Shown here in pieces: positions 1-10,340 of a stretch of DNA of 64,000 nt (positions are counted from its first letter, which is position 1; every line of letters begins with the position of its first letter). Where the stretch lies: contig NC_087067.1 in NCBI RefSeq assembly GCF_963678635.1, positions 15,321,639-15,385,638 of the forward strand, given 5' to 3'. Origin of the DNA: Symsagittifera roscoffensis (lineage: Eukaryota; Xenacoelomorpha; Acoela; Convolutidae). The notes beneath the pieces were generated by a model, which ran no database searches, was not told the origin of the DNA, and saw only the letters and a list, made by a program, of their open reading frames with translations. The position numbers and the translations under genes were made by a program.

Positions 1-5
1 CTGGT

Positions 6-142
6 CAGTATTTAGACAAATACTGTTTCAACCAATCAGAATTGAGACAAAGAAGAATTTAATAAATAATTATGATTTATTTTGGATTATTTATGTCTTT
101 TCTCGGTTCTGATTGGTTCATACAGTATTTGTCTAAATACTG
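6..142. repeat. Hairpin MITE with about 37-bp terminal inverted repeats
   Basis: The two ends are inverted copies of each other: CAGTATTTAGACAAATACTG on the left, followed by AACCAATCAGAA, and the same in reverse complement on the right. The terminal 20 bp is itself nearly palindromic. The centre is AT-rich with no coding potential. This fits a short non-autonomous DNA element. A similar AACCAATCAGAA core occurs in the hairpin repeat near 21.45 kb. No clear target duplication was identified because the left flank is only five bases long. Confidence 0.75.
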
Positions 143-152
143 GCTGCACTCC

Positions 153-612
153 ATGTATTAGTACGTACGGTATCGGTTTTAGGTGGTACTAGTACTTGCC
201 ACCTCTACTCAAGGGTACTCCGCTAAACTTTTGATGAATAATAATCAAAATAATCATAATGAACAAGAATTTAGGAGAAATTAATCCAAGGGAGTTAGCT
301 CTTTTTCAGTTTTTGTCAAATCAAAAGTTTTCAAAATTTGATTTTCTAATGTTTTTACAGTTCATGCATCGGCAGTCAATTCTCCACAAGCATGGATCGT
401 TTCCGTTGAATTTCTCTTTAAAATATCTCCAGAATAAACAATAAAAACGAATCGCAGAGAAAACTATTCCGAGTCAAATCAACTCATCACCTGCTATAAA
501 TAGCTCAATAGAAGAGTTGACATGGTACCGGTACTAGAACATTTGGTACTAGTACAAGTACTAGTACGATACGGTACGGTACCCAAGTTGAGAGGTACTA
601 GTACCTTGCCAA
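153..612. repeat. Direct repeat unit 1, rich in GTAC palindromes
   Basis: This unit is repeated at 797-1236 (continuing at 1446) with about 90% identity by eye. Both copies begin with TTAGTACGTAC, run through an AT-rich core containing AATAATAATC motifs, and end in a dense cluster of GGTACTAGTACC-type palindromes. No coding role is seen; a 61-codon open frame at 259-444 is not conserved in the second copy. Confidence 0.7.
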
Positions 613-796
613 CATGGGGTAATTTTTAACCTAGTATTCGTTGATTGAAAAATTGCTTTTCGCGTTTTCAGGGTTTTAACTCTGTTCTATCTGATGATTT
701 TGCTAAAATCGATTATCCAAATGACGATTCTAAATGTAATTTTTCGAAAAAAATTTTTTTAACCTGAACGAAGTCCATTTTCGTGGTACCAGTTAA

Positions 797-1236
797 TGTA
801 TTAGTACGTACCAAAAGGTACGGTATCGGTTTTAGATGGTACTAGTACTTGCCACCTCTACTCAATGGTACTCCGCTAAATTTATGATGAATAATAATCG
901 TAATAATCATAATAAACAAGAAATTAGAAAAAACAAATGCAAGGGAGTTAGGGCCCTTTCACTTTTTTTCAAATGAAAAGTTTTAAAAATTTAGTTTTCT
1001 AATGTTTTTACCGTTCATGCATCGGCAGTCAATTCTCCACGAGCATTGATCGTTTTGTTGAATTTCTCTTTAAAATATCTGCAGAATAAACAATAAAAAC
1101 AAATCGCAGAGAAAACTATTCCGAGTCACCTCAACTCATCACCTGCTATAAATAGCTCAATAGTAGAGTTGACATGGTACCAGTACTAGAACGTTTGGTT
1201 CTAGTACATGTACTAGTACGGTACAGTACGGTACCC
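797..1236. repeat. Direct repeat unit 2, interrupted by a MITE
   Basis: This is the second copy of the 153-612 unit. Its 3' part is displaced: the sequence AAGTTGAGAGGTACTAGTAC that follows GGTACCC in unit 1 reappears here only at 1454, after a 209-bp insertion. Small indels and substitutions distinguish the copies, so the duplication is not very recent. Confidence 0.65.
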
Positions 1237-1445
1237 GGCTCTTTTTGCTTCCCCCCCCCCCCCCCACCTGCAAATTTTTACTTGTAAATTTGTTGACCAC
1301 ATTGCCCGATTGTTATGAAACTTTACATACAGACTAATAATGGCACGGCAAACATATTTGATCTGCATACTCAACCTCGTGAAACCACTCGTTACACTTA
1401 TATGTTCCAATTGGCGTGCGGTGGGAGGGAAAAGGAAAAAGAGCC
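1237..1445. mobile_element. 209-bp hAT-like MITE with 8-bp target duplication
   Basis: The ends are inverted (GGCTCTTTTTGCTTCCCC... and ...GGGAAAAGGAAAAAGAGCC). The flanking octamers CGGTACCC (1229-1236) and CGGTACGC (1446-1453) match at seven of eight positions, as expected for a target duplication of the hAT superfamily. The empty site is visible in repeat unit 1, where GGTACCC runs straight into AAGTTGAGAGG. A run of 15 C lies at 1251-1265, just inside the left end. There is no transposase, so it is non-autonomous. The hAT label rests only on the duplication length. Confidence 0.65.
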
Positions 1446-1663
1446 CGGTACGCAAGTTGAGAGGTACTAGTACTAGTAATGCAGCACCAGGCTCTACAGA
1501 AACCATCCAGAAACTTGCAGAGAAACTAAGCGAGAAACGGAACGAATCATACTCGGACACAATAAATTTTACAAGAACAAAAATAAGTTTTTCACTTCTG
1601 AGGAGTGCAATCTTCTGCCTTAAGGGGTGCAAAAAGTTTAATAGACCTTTTTTTTTAAAAGTT

Positions 1664-2320
1664 TTAAATATCTTCAGAAAAGATTCGATTAGGTTCTCTT
1701 ATGTTTTCGTGCTCCGTGGTTTCGAATTTGAAGTGTTCATTCAAGGCATTCGTAATATTGCAGGCGCTCAGGAAAAATTCAGATTCTGAATTTTGCAGTC
1801 GAAATTGTTTGCTTTTGTAATTTTTCATACTCACATATCTTGTTTGTCCTTTTTCCTTAACACTTATGAATTTTTGTATATGTAGGGAAATCAATCGATC
1901 TTTGTATTTTTGAGTTGGACTCAATATCCATGCTGTTGCTTTATTTTGTACACTTTATTATATTTTGAGATCCATTTTTGAGCGTTTCCATAATGATGAG
2001 CCATAACTTACAATAGGTTCAAGATTTGATTTATATGATTTTAATTTCATGGCTTTTGTTGTTATTTTGGAGATGCTTCTTTTCACAGAGCATAATGCCT
2101 TCAGATCTTTGGCAGATCTGTTTGTGGCATGTTCAGTCCAACTCAATGTGCTAGTGATTATAAGACCAAAACTTTTCATTTCAGCTGTTTCTTCAAGAAT
2201 AGTTCCATTTACTTCAACTTTTGCATTTCCTTTCACACTGAGAGTTTTGGTTTTTGACACATTTACTGCCATAGAATTCTGTACACACCAATTCCAAATT
2301 GTTCGTTCTGTACACACCAA
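1664..2320 (-). pseudogene. Non-LTR retrotransposon RT C-terminal remnant
   Basis: The minus strand encodes the C-terminal part of a LINE-type polymerase in two frames. The first, 2320-1958, reads WCVQNSMAVNVSKTK, then a K-S-F-G-L-I-I motif, LSWTEHA and SYGSSLWKRS. These match the conserved layout of the RT thumb of Jockey/CR1-like elements. The second, 1924-1664, contains YKDRLISL, which normally follows in the same protein, so a frameshift or stop separates the two. The catalytic palm motifs are missing: this is a 5'-truncated, dead fragment. The elements at 2.5-6 kb and 59.8-64 kb are different copies or families. Confidence 0.7.
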
Positions 2321-2518
2321 TGAAATGTTCGTTCCAGCAATCCTAGAGTTAATCGGATGCTAGCCTTTTTCGGTTGTAAAATTTGTAGAAAAATGAAAAC
2401 TTTTTTGTTAGGAAATTGTCAATATCATACTTGAAATAGTTTTGCAATAATCATAGCTATAATATGATGTCCGAGAAGTGACAAAGAAACATTGCTTTGG
2501 CAGTTATGCACACGCCTT

Positions 2519-4200
2519 CACAGGCGGGTGAAACTTCGCTTCATATATTGTCACTCAGATCGTTGACAAATGAAAAAATAACAGAATCCAAAAACCGGAA
2601 TCTGAGAAAAACCAATATTCGCAGAGATTAGCGATAGAAATAGGTCAACCCGGTTAGACCATAATAAGAGAAAACTCGCCTCAATCAGTTGGTTATTATT
2701 TTCAAAAACTCACTTAAGAAAGAATGGTGAAAGAACTAGAAAGGTGTAAATATATCAAGACTGCACAACTGGTGGCGTTTGTATGTTAGCCGTCTAGTGC
2801 CTCCATGATGCACCCTGCATGGCCTTTTAGATGGCAAGGTTGAATCGTTGTTTAAGCTTCCGAAAAGAGGCCAGCTCACCTGTAACCGTGTCTACCCGGC
2901 GGGCAAGATCTTGTAGGGATGTCAAGGAAGTCTTACCTATGGCAACTGATGTGTCGATGGCAACGGGCTCAAAAAGGAAAAAGATGGACAAGTCAGAGAA
3001 GAATAGCCGTTTCTTAATTTCCGCTTGGGTGGCCGGAGATGATCCGGGTAGGGATCGAGACTGAACATTGGAGTTTGCTAATCTGCTAAAGCATGTGAAG
3101 TCCCAAACAAGCTTTCTACCAACACTCCAAGGAATCAGTGTCAAGCCATCTGATCTTCTGCCGTCTTTCCAAAAAAGACCAACAGGCTGGTATGGAATCT
3201 GGGCTGTCTTCAGTGCTTCTTTTAAAAGCACGTTGCAGTTGTTATGTCTGGTGAACCGGTGCTTTATTTTAGGGCAAATCCAAGCATCTAGCTCGTCTGC
3301 GGCAGCAAAGCACCACATTCAGACTTATGTTGAGCTCTGACAAGAGCTCCCAGGCGAAGTGCTGAGGCTATGCGGAGCTCGTCGTTGGAAAAACTGAGTC
3401 CCAAAGGGCGAGATGGTAAAACGTCAATCCAGTCACCTGCTCCTACAGCCCGTGCACCTTGAAGGCGAGCAGCTTCTCCTGGTGAGGCAGCGGAATCAAA
3501 AAGGGCGGTGAAAAGGCGTTCAAAAATTGGTGACAGCCACGCTTTCTGGTGAGCACTGAGAGTTTGACTGGCGAAGTTGTGGACACTTAGGGACTCCCAG
3601 TGTACGGTGGCTTCAGTGAACTAAACAACTGCTGTGGTGCAATCGTAGGTTTTGGTCTTCAGTGTGGTAGTGGCTACGTATGACAAAGTGAACGTCGACA
3701 AGGAAATAGATGAAGCCCTTAGCACACCGAAATCTCTTTCCTTGGTTGGCAGCGAGATTCTTTGTTGAACTCTTTCATTCAGCAAGCAGTTGAAGACACG
3801 CGCGAGTTCTAACGAGACGTGCTGGTCTAATTCCCTCATTAAGTCATCGTCCTTAAAAGCTGGACTAGCACGGAGAACATACATCAATTTGGGTATCGTA
3901 AAATATTTTTTCATGAGAAAAAAATACCGCTTGGCTCGCAAATTGTTGAGTGCGTTCTGTCAGCTTCTTGACGTTGTCAAGTTTGACTTGAGTTCACACC
4001 TGATGGCTTCCTCACATAAGCCGGCACCCAGCAATGTGGTCATCGACTGGTTGAGCACTGAAATGTTAGGCAATTTGGCAATGGACTCACTCTCAATGGT
4101 TTCTGTGCTCGGGCCAAAGGCGGTTATCTCGCACTTCTTGACGTTGAGTTGAAGTGCTACGCGCTAAGCGTTTCTGCGATGACTAAATTGTCTTTAAGAG
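2519..4200 (-). pseudogene. Non-LTR RT 3' region, tandem copy 1
   Basis: On the minus strand this segment encodes, in broken frames, the downstream half of a reverse transcriptase. First comes a QLNVKKCEITAFGPS stretch (near 4150). Then comes a frame at 3941-3621 with IPKLMYVLRASPAF and a DFGVLRAS motif. Last is a C-terminal frame at 3318-2827 containing LTLIPWSVGRKLVWDFTC and VTGELASF. This architecture is known from RT proteins of animal non-LTR elements, where a C-terminal endonuclease-like or unknown domain follows the thumb; the clade is not assigned. The segment is repeated at 4201-5868 with about 98% identity. Open frames on the plus strand here are shadows. Confidence 0.65.
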
Positions 4201-6060
4201 ACAGGCAGGTGAAACTTCGCTTCATATATTGTCACTCAGATCGTTGACAAATGAAAAAATAACAGATTCCAAAAACCGGAATCTGAGAAAAACCAATATT
4301 CGCAGAGATTAGCGATAGAAATAGGTCAACCCGGTTAGACCATAATAAGAGAAAACTCGCCTCAATCAGTTGGTTAATATTTTCAAAAACTCACTTAAGA
4401 AAGAATGTAGGTGTAAATATATCAAGACTGCACAACTGGTGGCGTTTGTATGTTAGCCGTCTAGTGCCTCCATGATGCACCCTGCATGGCCTTTTGGATG
4501 GCAAGGCTGAATCGTTGTTTAAGCTTCCGAAAAGAGGCCAGCTCACCTGTAACCGTGTCTACCCGGCGGGCGAGATCTTGTAGGGATGTCAAGGAAACCT
4601 TACCTATGGCAACTGATGTGTCGATGGCAACGGGCTCAAAAAGGAAAAAGATGGACAAGTCAGAGAAGAATAGCCGTTTCTTAATTTCCGCTTGGGTGGC
4701 CGGAGATGATCCGGGTAGGGATCGAGACTGAACATTGGAGTTTGCTTATCTGCTAAAGCATGTGAAGTCCCATACAAGCTTTCTACCATCACTCCAAGGA
4801 ATCAGTGTCAAGCCATCTGATCTTCTGCCGTCTTTCCAAAAAAGACCAACAGGCTGGTATGGAATCTGGGCTGTCTTCAGTGCTTCTTTTAAAAGCACGT
4901 TGCAGTTGTTATGTCTGGTGAACCGGTGCTTTATCTTAGGGCAAATCCAAGCATCTAGCTCGTCTGCGGCAGCAAAGCACCACATTCAGACTTATGTTGA
5001 GCTCTGACAAGAGCTCCCAGGCGAAGTGCTGAGGCTATGCGGAGCTCGTCGTTGGAAAAACTGAGTCCCAAAGGGCGAAATGGTAAAACGTCAATCCAGT
5101 CACCTGCTCCTACAGCCCGTGCACCTTGAAGGCGAGCAGCTTCTCCTGGCGAGGCAGCGGAATCAAAAAGGGCGGTGAAAAGGCGTTCAAAAATTCGAGA
5201 CAGCCACGCTTTCTGGTGAGCACTGAGAGTTTGACTGGCGAAGTTGTGGACACTTAGGGACTCCCAGTGTACGGTGGCTTCAGTGAACTAAACAACTGCT
5301 GTGGTGCAATCGTAGGTTTTGGTCTTCAGTGTGGTAGTGGCTACGTATGACAAAGTGAACGTCGACAAGGAAATAGATGAAGCCCTTAGCACACCGAAAT
5401 CTCTTTCCTTGGTTGGCAGCGAGATTCTTTGTTGAACTCTTTCATTCAGCAAGCAGTTGAAGACACGCGCGAGTTCTAACGAGACGTGCTGGTCTAATTC
5501 CCTCATTGAGTCATCGTCCTTAAAAGCTGGACTAGCACGGAGAACATACATCAATTTGGGTATCGTAAAATATTTTTTCATGAGAAAAAAATGCCGCTTG
5601 GCTCGCAAATTGTTGAGTGCATTCTGTCAGCTTCTTGACGTTGTCAAGTTTGACTTGAGTTCACACCTGATGGCTTCCTCACATAAGCCAGCACCCAGCA
5701 ATGTGGTCATCGACTGGTTGAGCACTGAAATGTTAGGCAATTTGGCAATGGACTCACTCTCAATGGTTTCTGTGCTCGGGCCAAAGGCGGTTATCTCGCA
5801 CTTCTTGACGTTGAGTTGAAGTGCTACGCGCTAAGCGTTTCTGCGATGACTAAATTGTCTTTAAGAGACGTCTGCCAGTAGTCTCCGAAGGAAACATCAT
5901 CGAGGTAACCGAGTTTCATTTTACTGACGATTTATTTGAGACTTGGGTGAAGGACCAAGCAGAAAGCGAACGTGTCAAGCGGGTCGCCCTGTTGAAAACC
6001 TTTGGCTGATTCCACAATGTATCCAGGCTTTTCTATAACAAGACGTCTCAAATAAAACAT
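4201..6060 (-). pseudogene. Non-LTR RT 3' region, tandem copy 2 with palm motifs
   Basis: This is the second copy of the tandem, extending further upstream in the coding sense than copy 1. Translating the minus strand from about 6060 gives KGFQQGDPL and, after a break, GYLDDVSFGD. These are the RT motif B (QGDP) and the catalytic motif C with its Asp pair. The thumb and C-terminal frames follow at 5608-5288 and 4985-4746. Copy offset is 1667 bp over most of the length, with a 16-bp indel near 2723/4407. In-frame stops and frame changes make both copies pseudogenes. The high identity says the duplication is recent relative to the decay of the element. Confidence 0.65.
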
Positions 6061-6500
6061 AATACTTCTAAAATTTTGTTTCAAACGTTTTCGCACATTT
6101 TGTGCATCATCATGATTAAAAGTTTTTAACTTACAGAACTATGATCCGGAAAAAACGACAAACATGTCTCATAAAGGCTCTATAAGGTTCTAAAAAATCA
6201 ATTTTAGGCAACTCTAACTACATAATAAATTTCGTATTCACAAATAACATTTTCCTGTTTTGGCACTAAATTTAATTCTGACGTGTTAGTTTTTTTGAAC
6301 TTTAGCCATGTTACACATGAACTACAATTTCAACGTTAGTTCCCGGCTCCTAATTTATCGCGCGCCCTCAAATATGCAAAACCTCTAGTGTGAGTAGCTT
6401 ATGAGTGTTTCCGTTTGGTCAATGACTTCTGACATTAGATCAGCAGTTCCGCCTACCTCCTTACTGCATTCTGGAAAAATTCAAGTTACAATCACTAAAT
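6061..6500. other. AT-rich intergenic stretch
   Basis: It lies between two RT remnants. No open frame, repeat or motif could be supported by eye. The left edge (ATAAAACATAATACTT) follows directly on the RT motif region and may be further eroded element sequence. Confidence 0.5.
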
Positions 6501-6519
6501 GTAAGCTAATACACCTCTT

Positions 6520-7110
6520 TGGATCTCAGTTCTCTTGCTCAGGAAGTTTTGAGGGATGTTAGACATGTTCTTATATTTCTTTTAAAAAATTTGGTGCCCA
6601 AGATTTTTGCTGCAAATTTGCAGCTATCAGTTCCAAGGTGTTACATTGATTTTGCATGGTCAAAAGTGGGTGAATCTTTCAACTATTTATCCGTTCTCCT
6701 TATTGATTCCGTCATCTGTAACCTTTTCTCTCCCTCAATGTTAAGAGTTTCAAACCTTACCCTTTTGAAATTTTCTAAAACTAACCGACCTTTTACCGGA
6801 TATTGCTTTACAGTCCATTGCTTCCAGTTTTTCTCCAACGCCCTGTCAAAGTTTACTCATGTTGAGGTAGTTCCAAAAACCCATTGGACCGTCCCCTCAA
6901 AAATGTTTGTTTTGTACAGCAATGGTGCGCAGCCACTGAAACTAAGAATGGTAACGGTTTCTGTGGGTTTTTGGAACCACCCGCATCTGACCTGTTTTCG
7001 TGAGTCCACGTTTATATTTAAATCGAAAAATGCCAAATTTTCGTTACTATCAAGGTCTTCTATAGTAAACTGCAAGTTTGGATGCAACTTATCCCAGGAT
7101 CGCCCTTCAC
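6520..7110 (-). pseudogene. RT thumb-region remnant, possibly Penelope-like
   Basis: The minus strand reads LHPNLQFTIEDLDSNENLAF, FDLNINVDSRK, then WFQKPTETVTILSFSGCAP and a tail with WVNFDRALEKNWKQW. The order 'HPN.KFT.E, FLD..I, YRKPT.T....S.HP' is the conserved segment after the catalytic motif in Penelope-like and some other RTs. Downstream (lower coordinates) the frame has a stop within LQMTESIRRTDK and then fades. The plus-strand open frame of 199 codons over the same bases is a shadow. Palm motifs are absent, so this is a fragment. Family placement is tentative. Confidence 0.55.
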
Positions 7111-7299
7111 AGTTCTAACTATGTCATCCACATGTCTTCGAAAAGCTTTAACAGCATTCTAAATAATTACAAGATAGTAATAACTGACAGATCTAATGAA
7201 ACTTCAATTTACCGTTCTTGCTATTCTATTTAAAATATTTCGCTTATATTAAAGTTTTTTTTAACAAAAAAAATGATATTTGTTCCGAACATTTGAAAA

Positions 7300-8203
7300 A
7301 TGTGGAGAAAATTGTACTCGGGTGTGATTTCATTCTAATTGTATTTCGCACCGCAACAATAATCGAAATGGATTGAATTGTATATCATATTAAAGCCCTT
7401 TCAGTTGTGATTTGAATGACATTTCAAAATTTTTCAAAGAAGTTTTTGCTGAGTGTTGAGAAAAATCGGTTTGAAATTTTTTAATTTTTTGTCTAATTTC
7501 GAGCTAATAAGGTGATTGTGCATGGTCAAAATAGCTTGTTCCAGGTTTTGAAGAAAGTAATGATTACATATGGCCGGGGTGGTTTTTTTAAAGTTCAGAC
7601 TTATTCTCAAAAATATTTCCCTCGGGAAATCGATCCAAGGAATTTCCCGGTAAATTCTTCGCGAATTTTTTACGCGTAGCAAATTATTGCGCACCACAAA
7701 ATTGTTCCAAATTCAATTGAGGCAGGCTAATTAGTTTTATTAATTACCTGCACAATTCTTATTATTCAAGTTAAAAATCATAGTTTGTCAGTATTTGATT
7801 AACCAAAGACTATTCGAGACCATTTTATGGACATCCGAACATTCAGGGCTTTGCCCTGATACGAGCAGTCTCGTTTAAGCTTAGATTAAGTTGCAAAGCT
7901 TAGTTTTTACTTGAGTAAACTTAGTTTTTGGGAAAATTTAGGGTGATTTTGGGAATCAAATAGTTTCAAAAATTTAAAAATTATTCTGCAAAAAAAAAAC
8001 GGAAAAATTTTTGAAAGTTTTTAATATATTTTCGTTTTTCTAGTCAATTTTCTATAACAACAGTTTTCCACTTAGCCTATTTGACAATGTTTGTCGAATC
8101 TGTCAAATTTATATTTTTTTGTTTTCGTACCGAAAAAACGACTTTTTTTAAGACTATGGACTATGGTCCGAACACAGTAGCCGGCTATCCTTGTTTTCTT
8201 TCT
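7300..8203 (+). repeat. MITE-family copy ending in GGCTATCC terminus
   Basis: The right end, ACAGTAGCCGGCTATCCTTG (about 8176-8203), matches the terminus of the inverted-repeat element at 23,868-24,579. Upstream, AATCGAAATGGATTGAATTG and TCAATTTTCTATAACAACAG match the interior of that element in the same order. The left terminus could not be found. The segment also contains the TCAGGGC-TTT-GCCCTGA hairpin at 7843-7859 shared with repeats at 22-23 kb, so it may be a mosaic of two families. A weak minus-strand frame at 7434-7697 is not convincing as a gene. Confidence 0.45.
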
Positions 8204-8780
8204 GATGTTTTCCTGGATAAATTTTGTTTTGGAAATTAGTTTTGTTAATATAAAGCTCATTACGTCATTTTTTATATTAATATTGTGTTCGCAAATTGAA
8301 AATTTCTGTTCCGATTGTTTTGTTTCTAATAACTATGACAAACTTGGTGGTTAAAGAAATTCTGACTACCAAACTTTATTTCATTGCTTGAACGGTGAAT
8401 TCTGTTTTTGATAAGTTTTTATCGTCATAGATGGTTTTGATCTGCAATGGTGCGCCTTTACAAGTAATCAAGTTACTTCAAAAACAAAACCTGCAAATTA
8501 ACGTAATCAATGTTTAACAGAGCTACACATTGTTGACTTCTTTTCATGGACTTAGAAGCAATGAGACCGGCACTCCCTAGATTGTCTCTAATAGAACATC
8601 CGGAGATTGTTGGGATGAAGAATCCTCTCTTGCTTAGAAGAATTGATTTTCAAGAATTGATTCGAAAATGATACATTCACATGGAATTTTGCAAACAGTA
8701 CAACCCGCATCCAGTTTCAAGCGTTAATATTCGCGATCATAGTATGATTTTAGTACGAGTCTTACGAAAATTCAAAAAAA
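8204..8780. other. Intergenic, no feature recognised
   Basis: AT-rich sequence with no long open frame and no repeat that I can match elsewhere in the window. Confidence 0.4.
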
Positions 8781-10030
8781 AAATTGATTTTAATCAATTA
8801 AAAAATGATTATAGTCTCTCTTTTTGAAATCAAACATAATCAAATATTATACCTTATAATCGATTATAATCGATTAATTTTATCCGAGTTTCTAATTTAT
8901 TGGTTTAGCAGAAATATTCCATTATAATCCATTATAATTGTTTGTAATCTTTTTGTTTGCCTATTTTGTCTTTTAGTTTCCTCCTGAAAATTGCTTATCT
9001 TTTATGCTTTTCGTAGATGTTGCTTAATGATAAAAATGGGAATTTTCAAATCAATTCAAATTTTTAACGTTTATTTTTTCTTTTATTTTTGATTATAGTT
9101 GTTTCATGATGCATATTTTATGTTTTTTCGACCACCAAAATATCAGCACACTGCTTTAGTTTCATGATTTTTATAGAAAATTTATATTTCACCTACCGCG
9201 GGATTCTTTCAACTAATATTTAGGGATCTCTATGAAACTTTTGTTCGTGGTAAAACTTTGTGTTCAGATGAACCAAAGAGTGACAAGAAGTGTCACGTTT
9301 AGAGATTTTTGACAAAAAAGTCAAAAAAAAATTATAATCTATCATAAATGATTATAATTGATTATAACAGATTATAAGAGATCAAAAGAAATTTTAGGAA
9401 AAGTTATAATCAATTAAAATTGATTATAGTTTACTGCAATGTCACGAAAATGTTGTTACTATAATGGATTATAAATCGTGCAAACATCGGCACTTATTAT
9501 TAATTATATTTTTGATAAAAGTAAAAATATAATTGTAATAAAATCGATTATTTTCTCTTTTTACTGAGTTAGGGAAGGCAGTATGGAATAACTTTCTACG
9601 GCTAGTTCTACAATTAGGTTTGAGTAAGCTGAGAACGCTAATCGAACCACGCGACAAGAAAATCTGGCTCATTTTGCGAGAAAACTACCTATAGTTTTGC
9701 GTTTGACGGAAAACTTGTTGAGGTGGTTCTGAAAGTTCTGATCTATGAATATGTAATTTCTAGGACGCAGCAGCGGTAGCGATGGATATTTTAAGATCTT
9801 AAATAATCTTGCATGACTTGCTACAGATGCAAGACAAAGTTGGCGAAAAAAACGGATTCTAATCTATTAGAATTGATTAAAATGGAAATTTTTGCGCATA
9901 ACAATAAAATCAGAAATTAGGATCAAAAAAATCTCGAAGAAAAAACAAAATTGATTATAAATGTATCAAAATTTGATGGACTAAAAATCGATTAACATCA
10001 AATAAAATGTATAATAACTGATCTTAATTT
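8781..10030. repeat. AT-rich block with scattered ATTATAATC motifs
   Basis: Short words of the type GATTATAAT, ATAATCGATTATAAT and TTGATTATAA recur in both orientations, densest at 8785-8950, 9330-9480 and 9850-10,020. The spacing is irregular, so this is not a simple tandem repeat. Many words are self-complementary (ATTATAAT). The bases between clusters show no coding signal. Confidence 0.45.
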
Positions 10031-10340
10031 TTTTCAGAGAAAGGGAGAGAGATTGTTTTTTTAAAAAAATTCTCAATATTAGTAGGACGGGTACTAAAAT
10101 CAAAATATAATCGAATGGCAACTGTTGAAAGTGGATGCGGACAAGCAAAATGTTTGTCTTGTCCTTCTTGGTTCTGTAGGTCTCTCAGAGGCAGCAGCAA
10201 GGGAAAAAGCAGCCGCAATTGCAGACAAACAAACTTGAATTTGGTTACCGATTGTTTAAATTGGGAGGATAAAGCTGAAAGGAACAAAAAAGTGCAAGTT
10301 AACAGGCATCATATTTGTAGTTTCTTTTCCGGGTAGCCTT
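10031..10340. other. Intergenic with a small cysteine-rich open frame
   Basis: A 73-codon ATG-initiated frame on the plus strand (10,115-10,336) encodes a Cys-rich start (ESGCGQAKCLSCPSWFC). The opposite strand is also open. Nothing supports expression or homology, so it is not called a gene. The bases mark a change from very AT-rich DNA to a GC-richer block. Confidence 0.3.

Noticed and set aside
259..444. 61-codon frame near the left edge as a gene
   Set aside because: It lies in a repeated unit and is not preserved in the second copy.
2831..5819. Duplicated plus-strand frames of 77-120 codons
   Set aside because: They are shadows of the minus-strand RT remnants and recur only because of the tandem duplication.
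6519..7118. 199-codon plus-strand frame as a gene
   Set aside because: The minus strand of the same bases carries recognisable RT motifs; the plus frame is a shadow.
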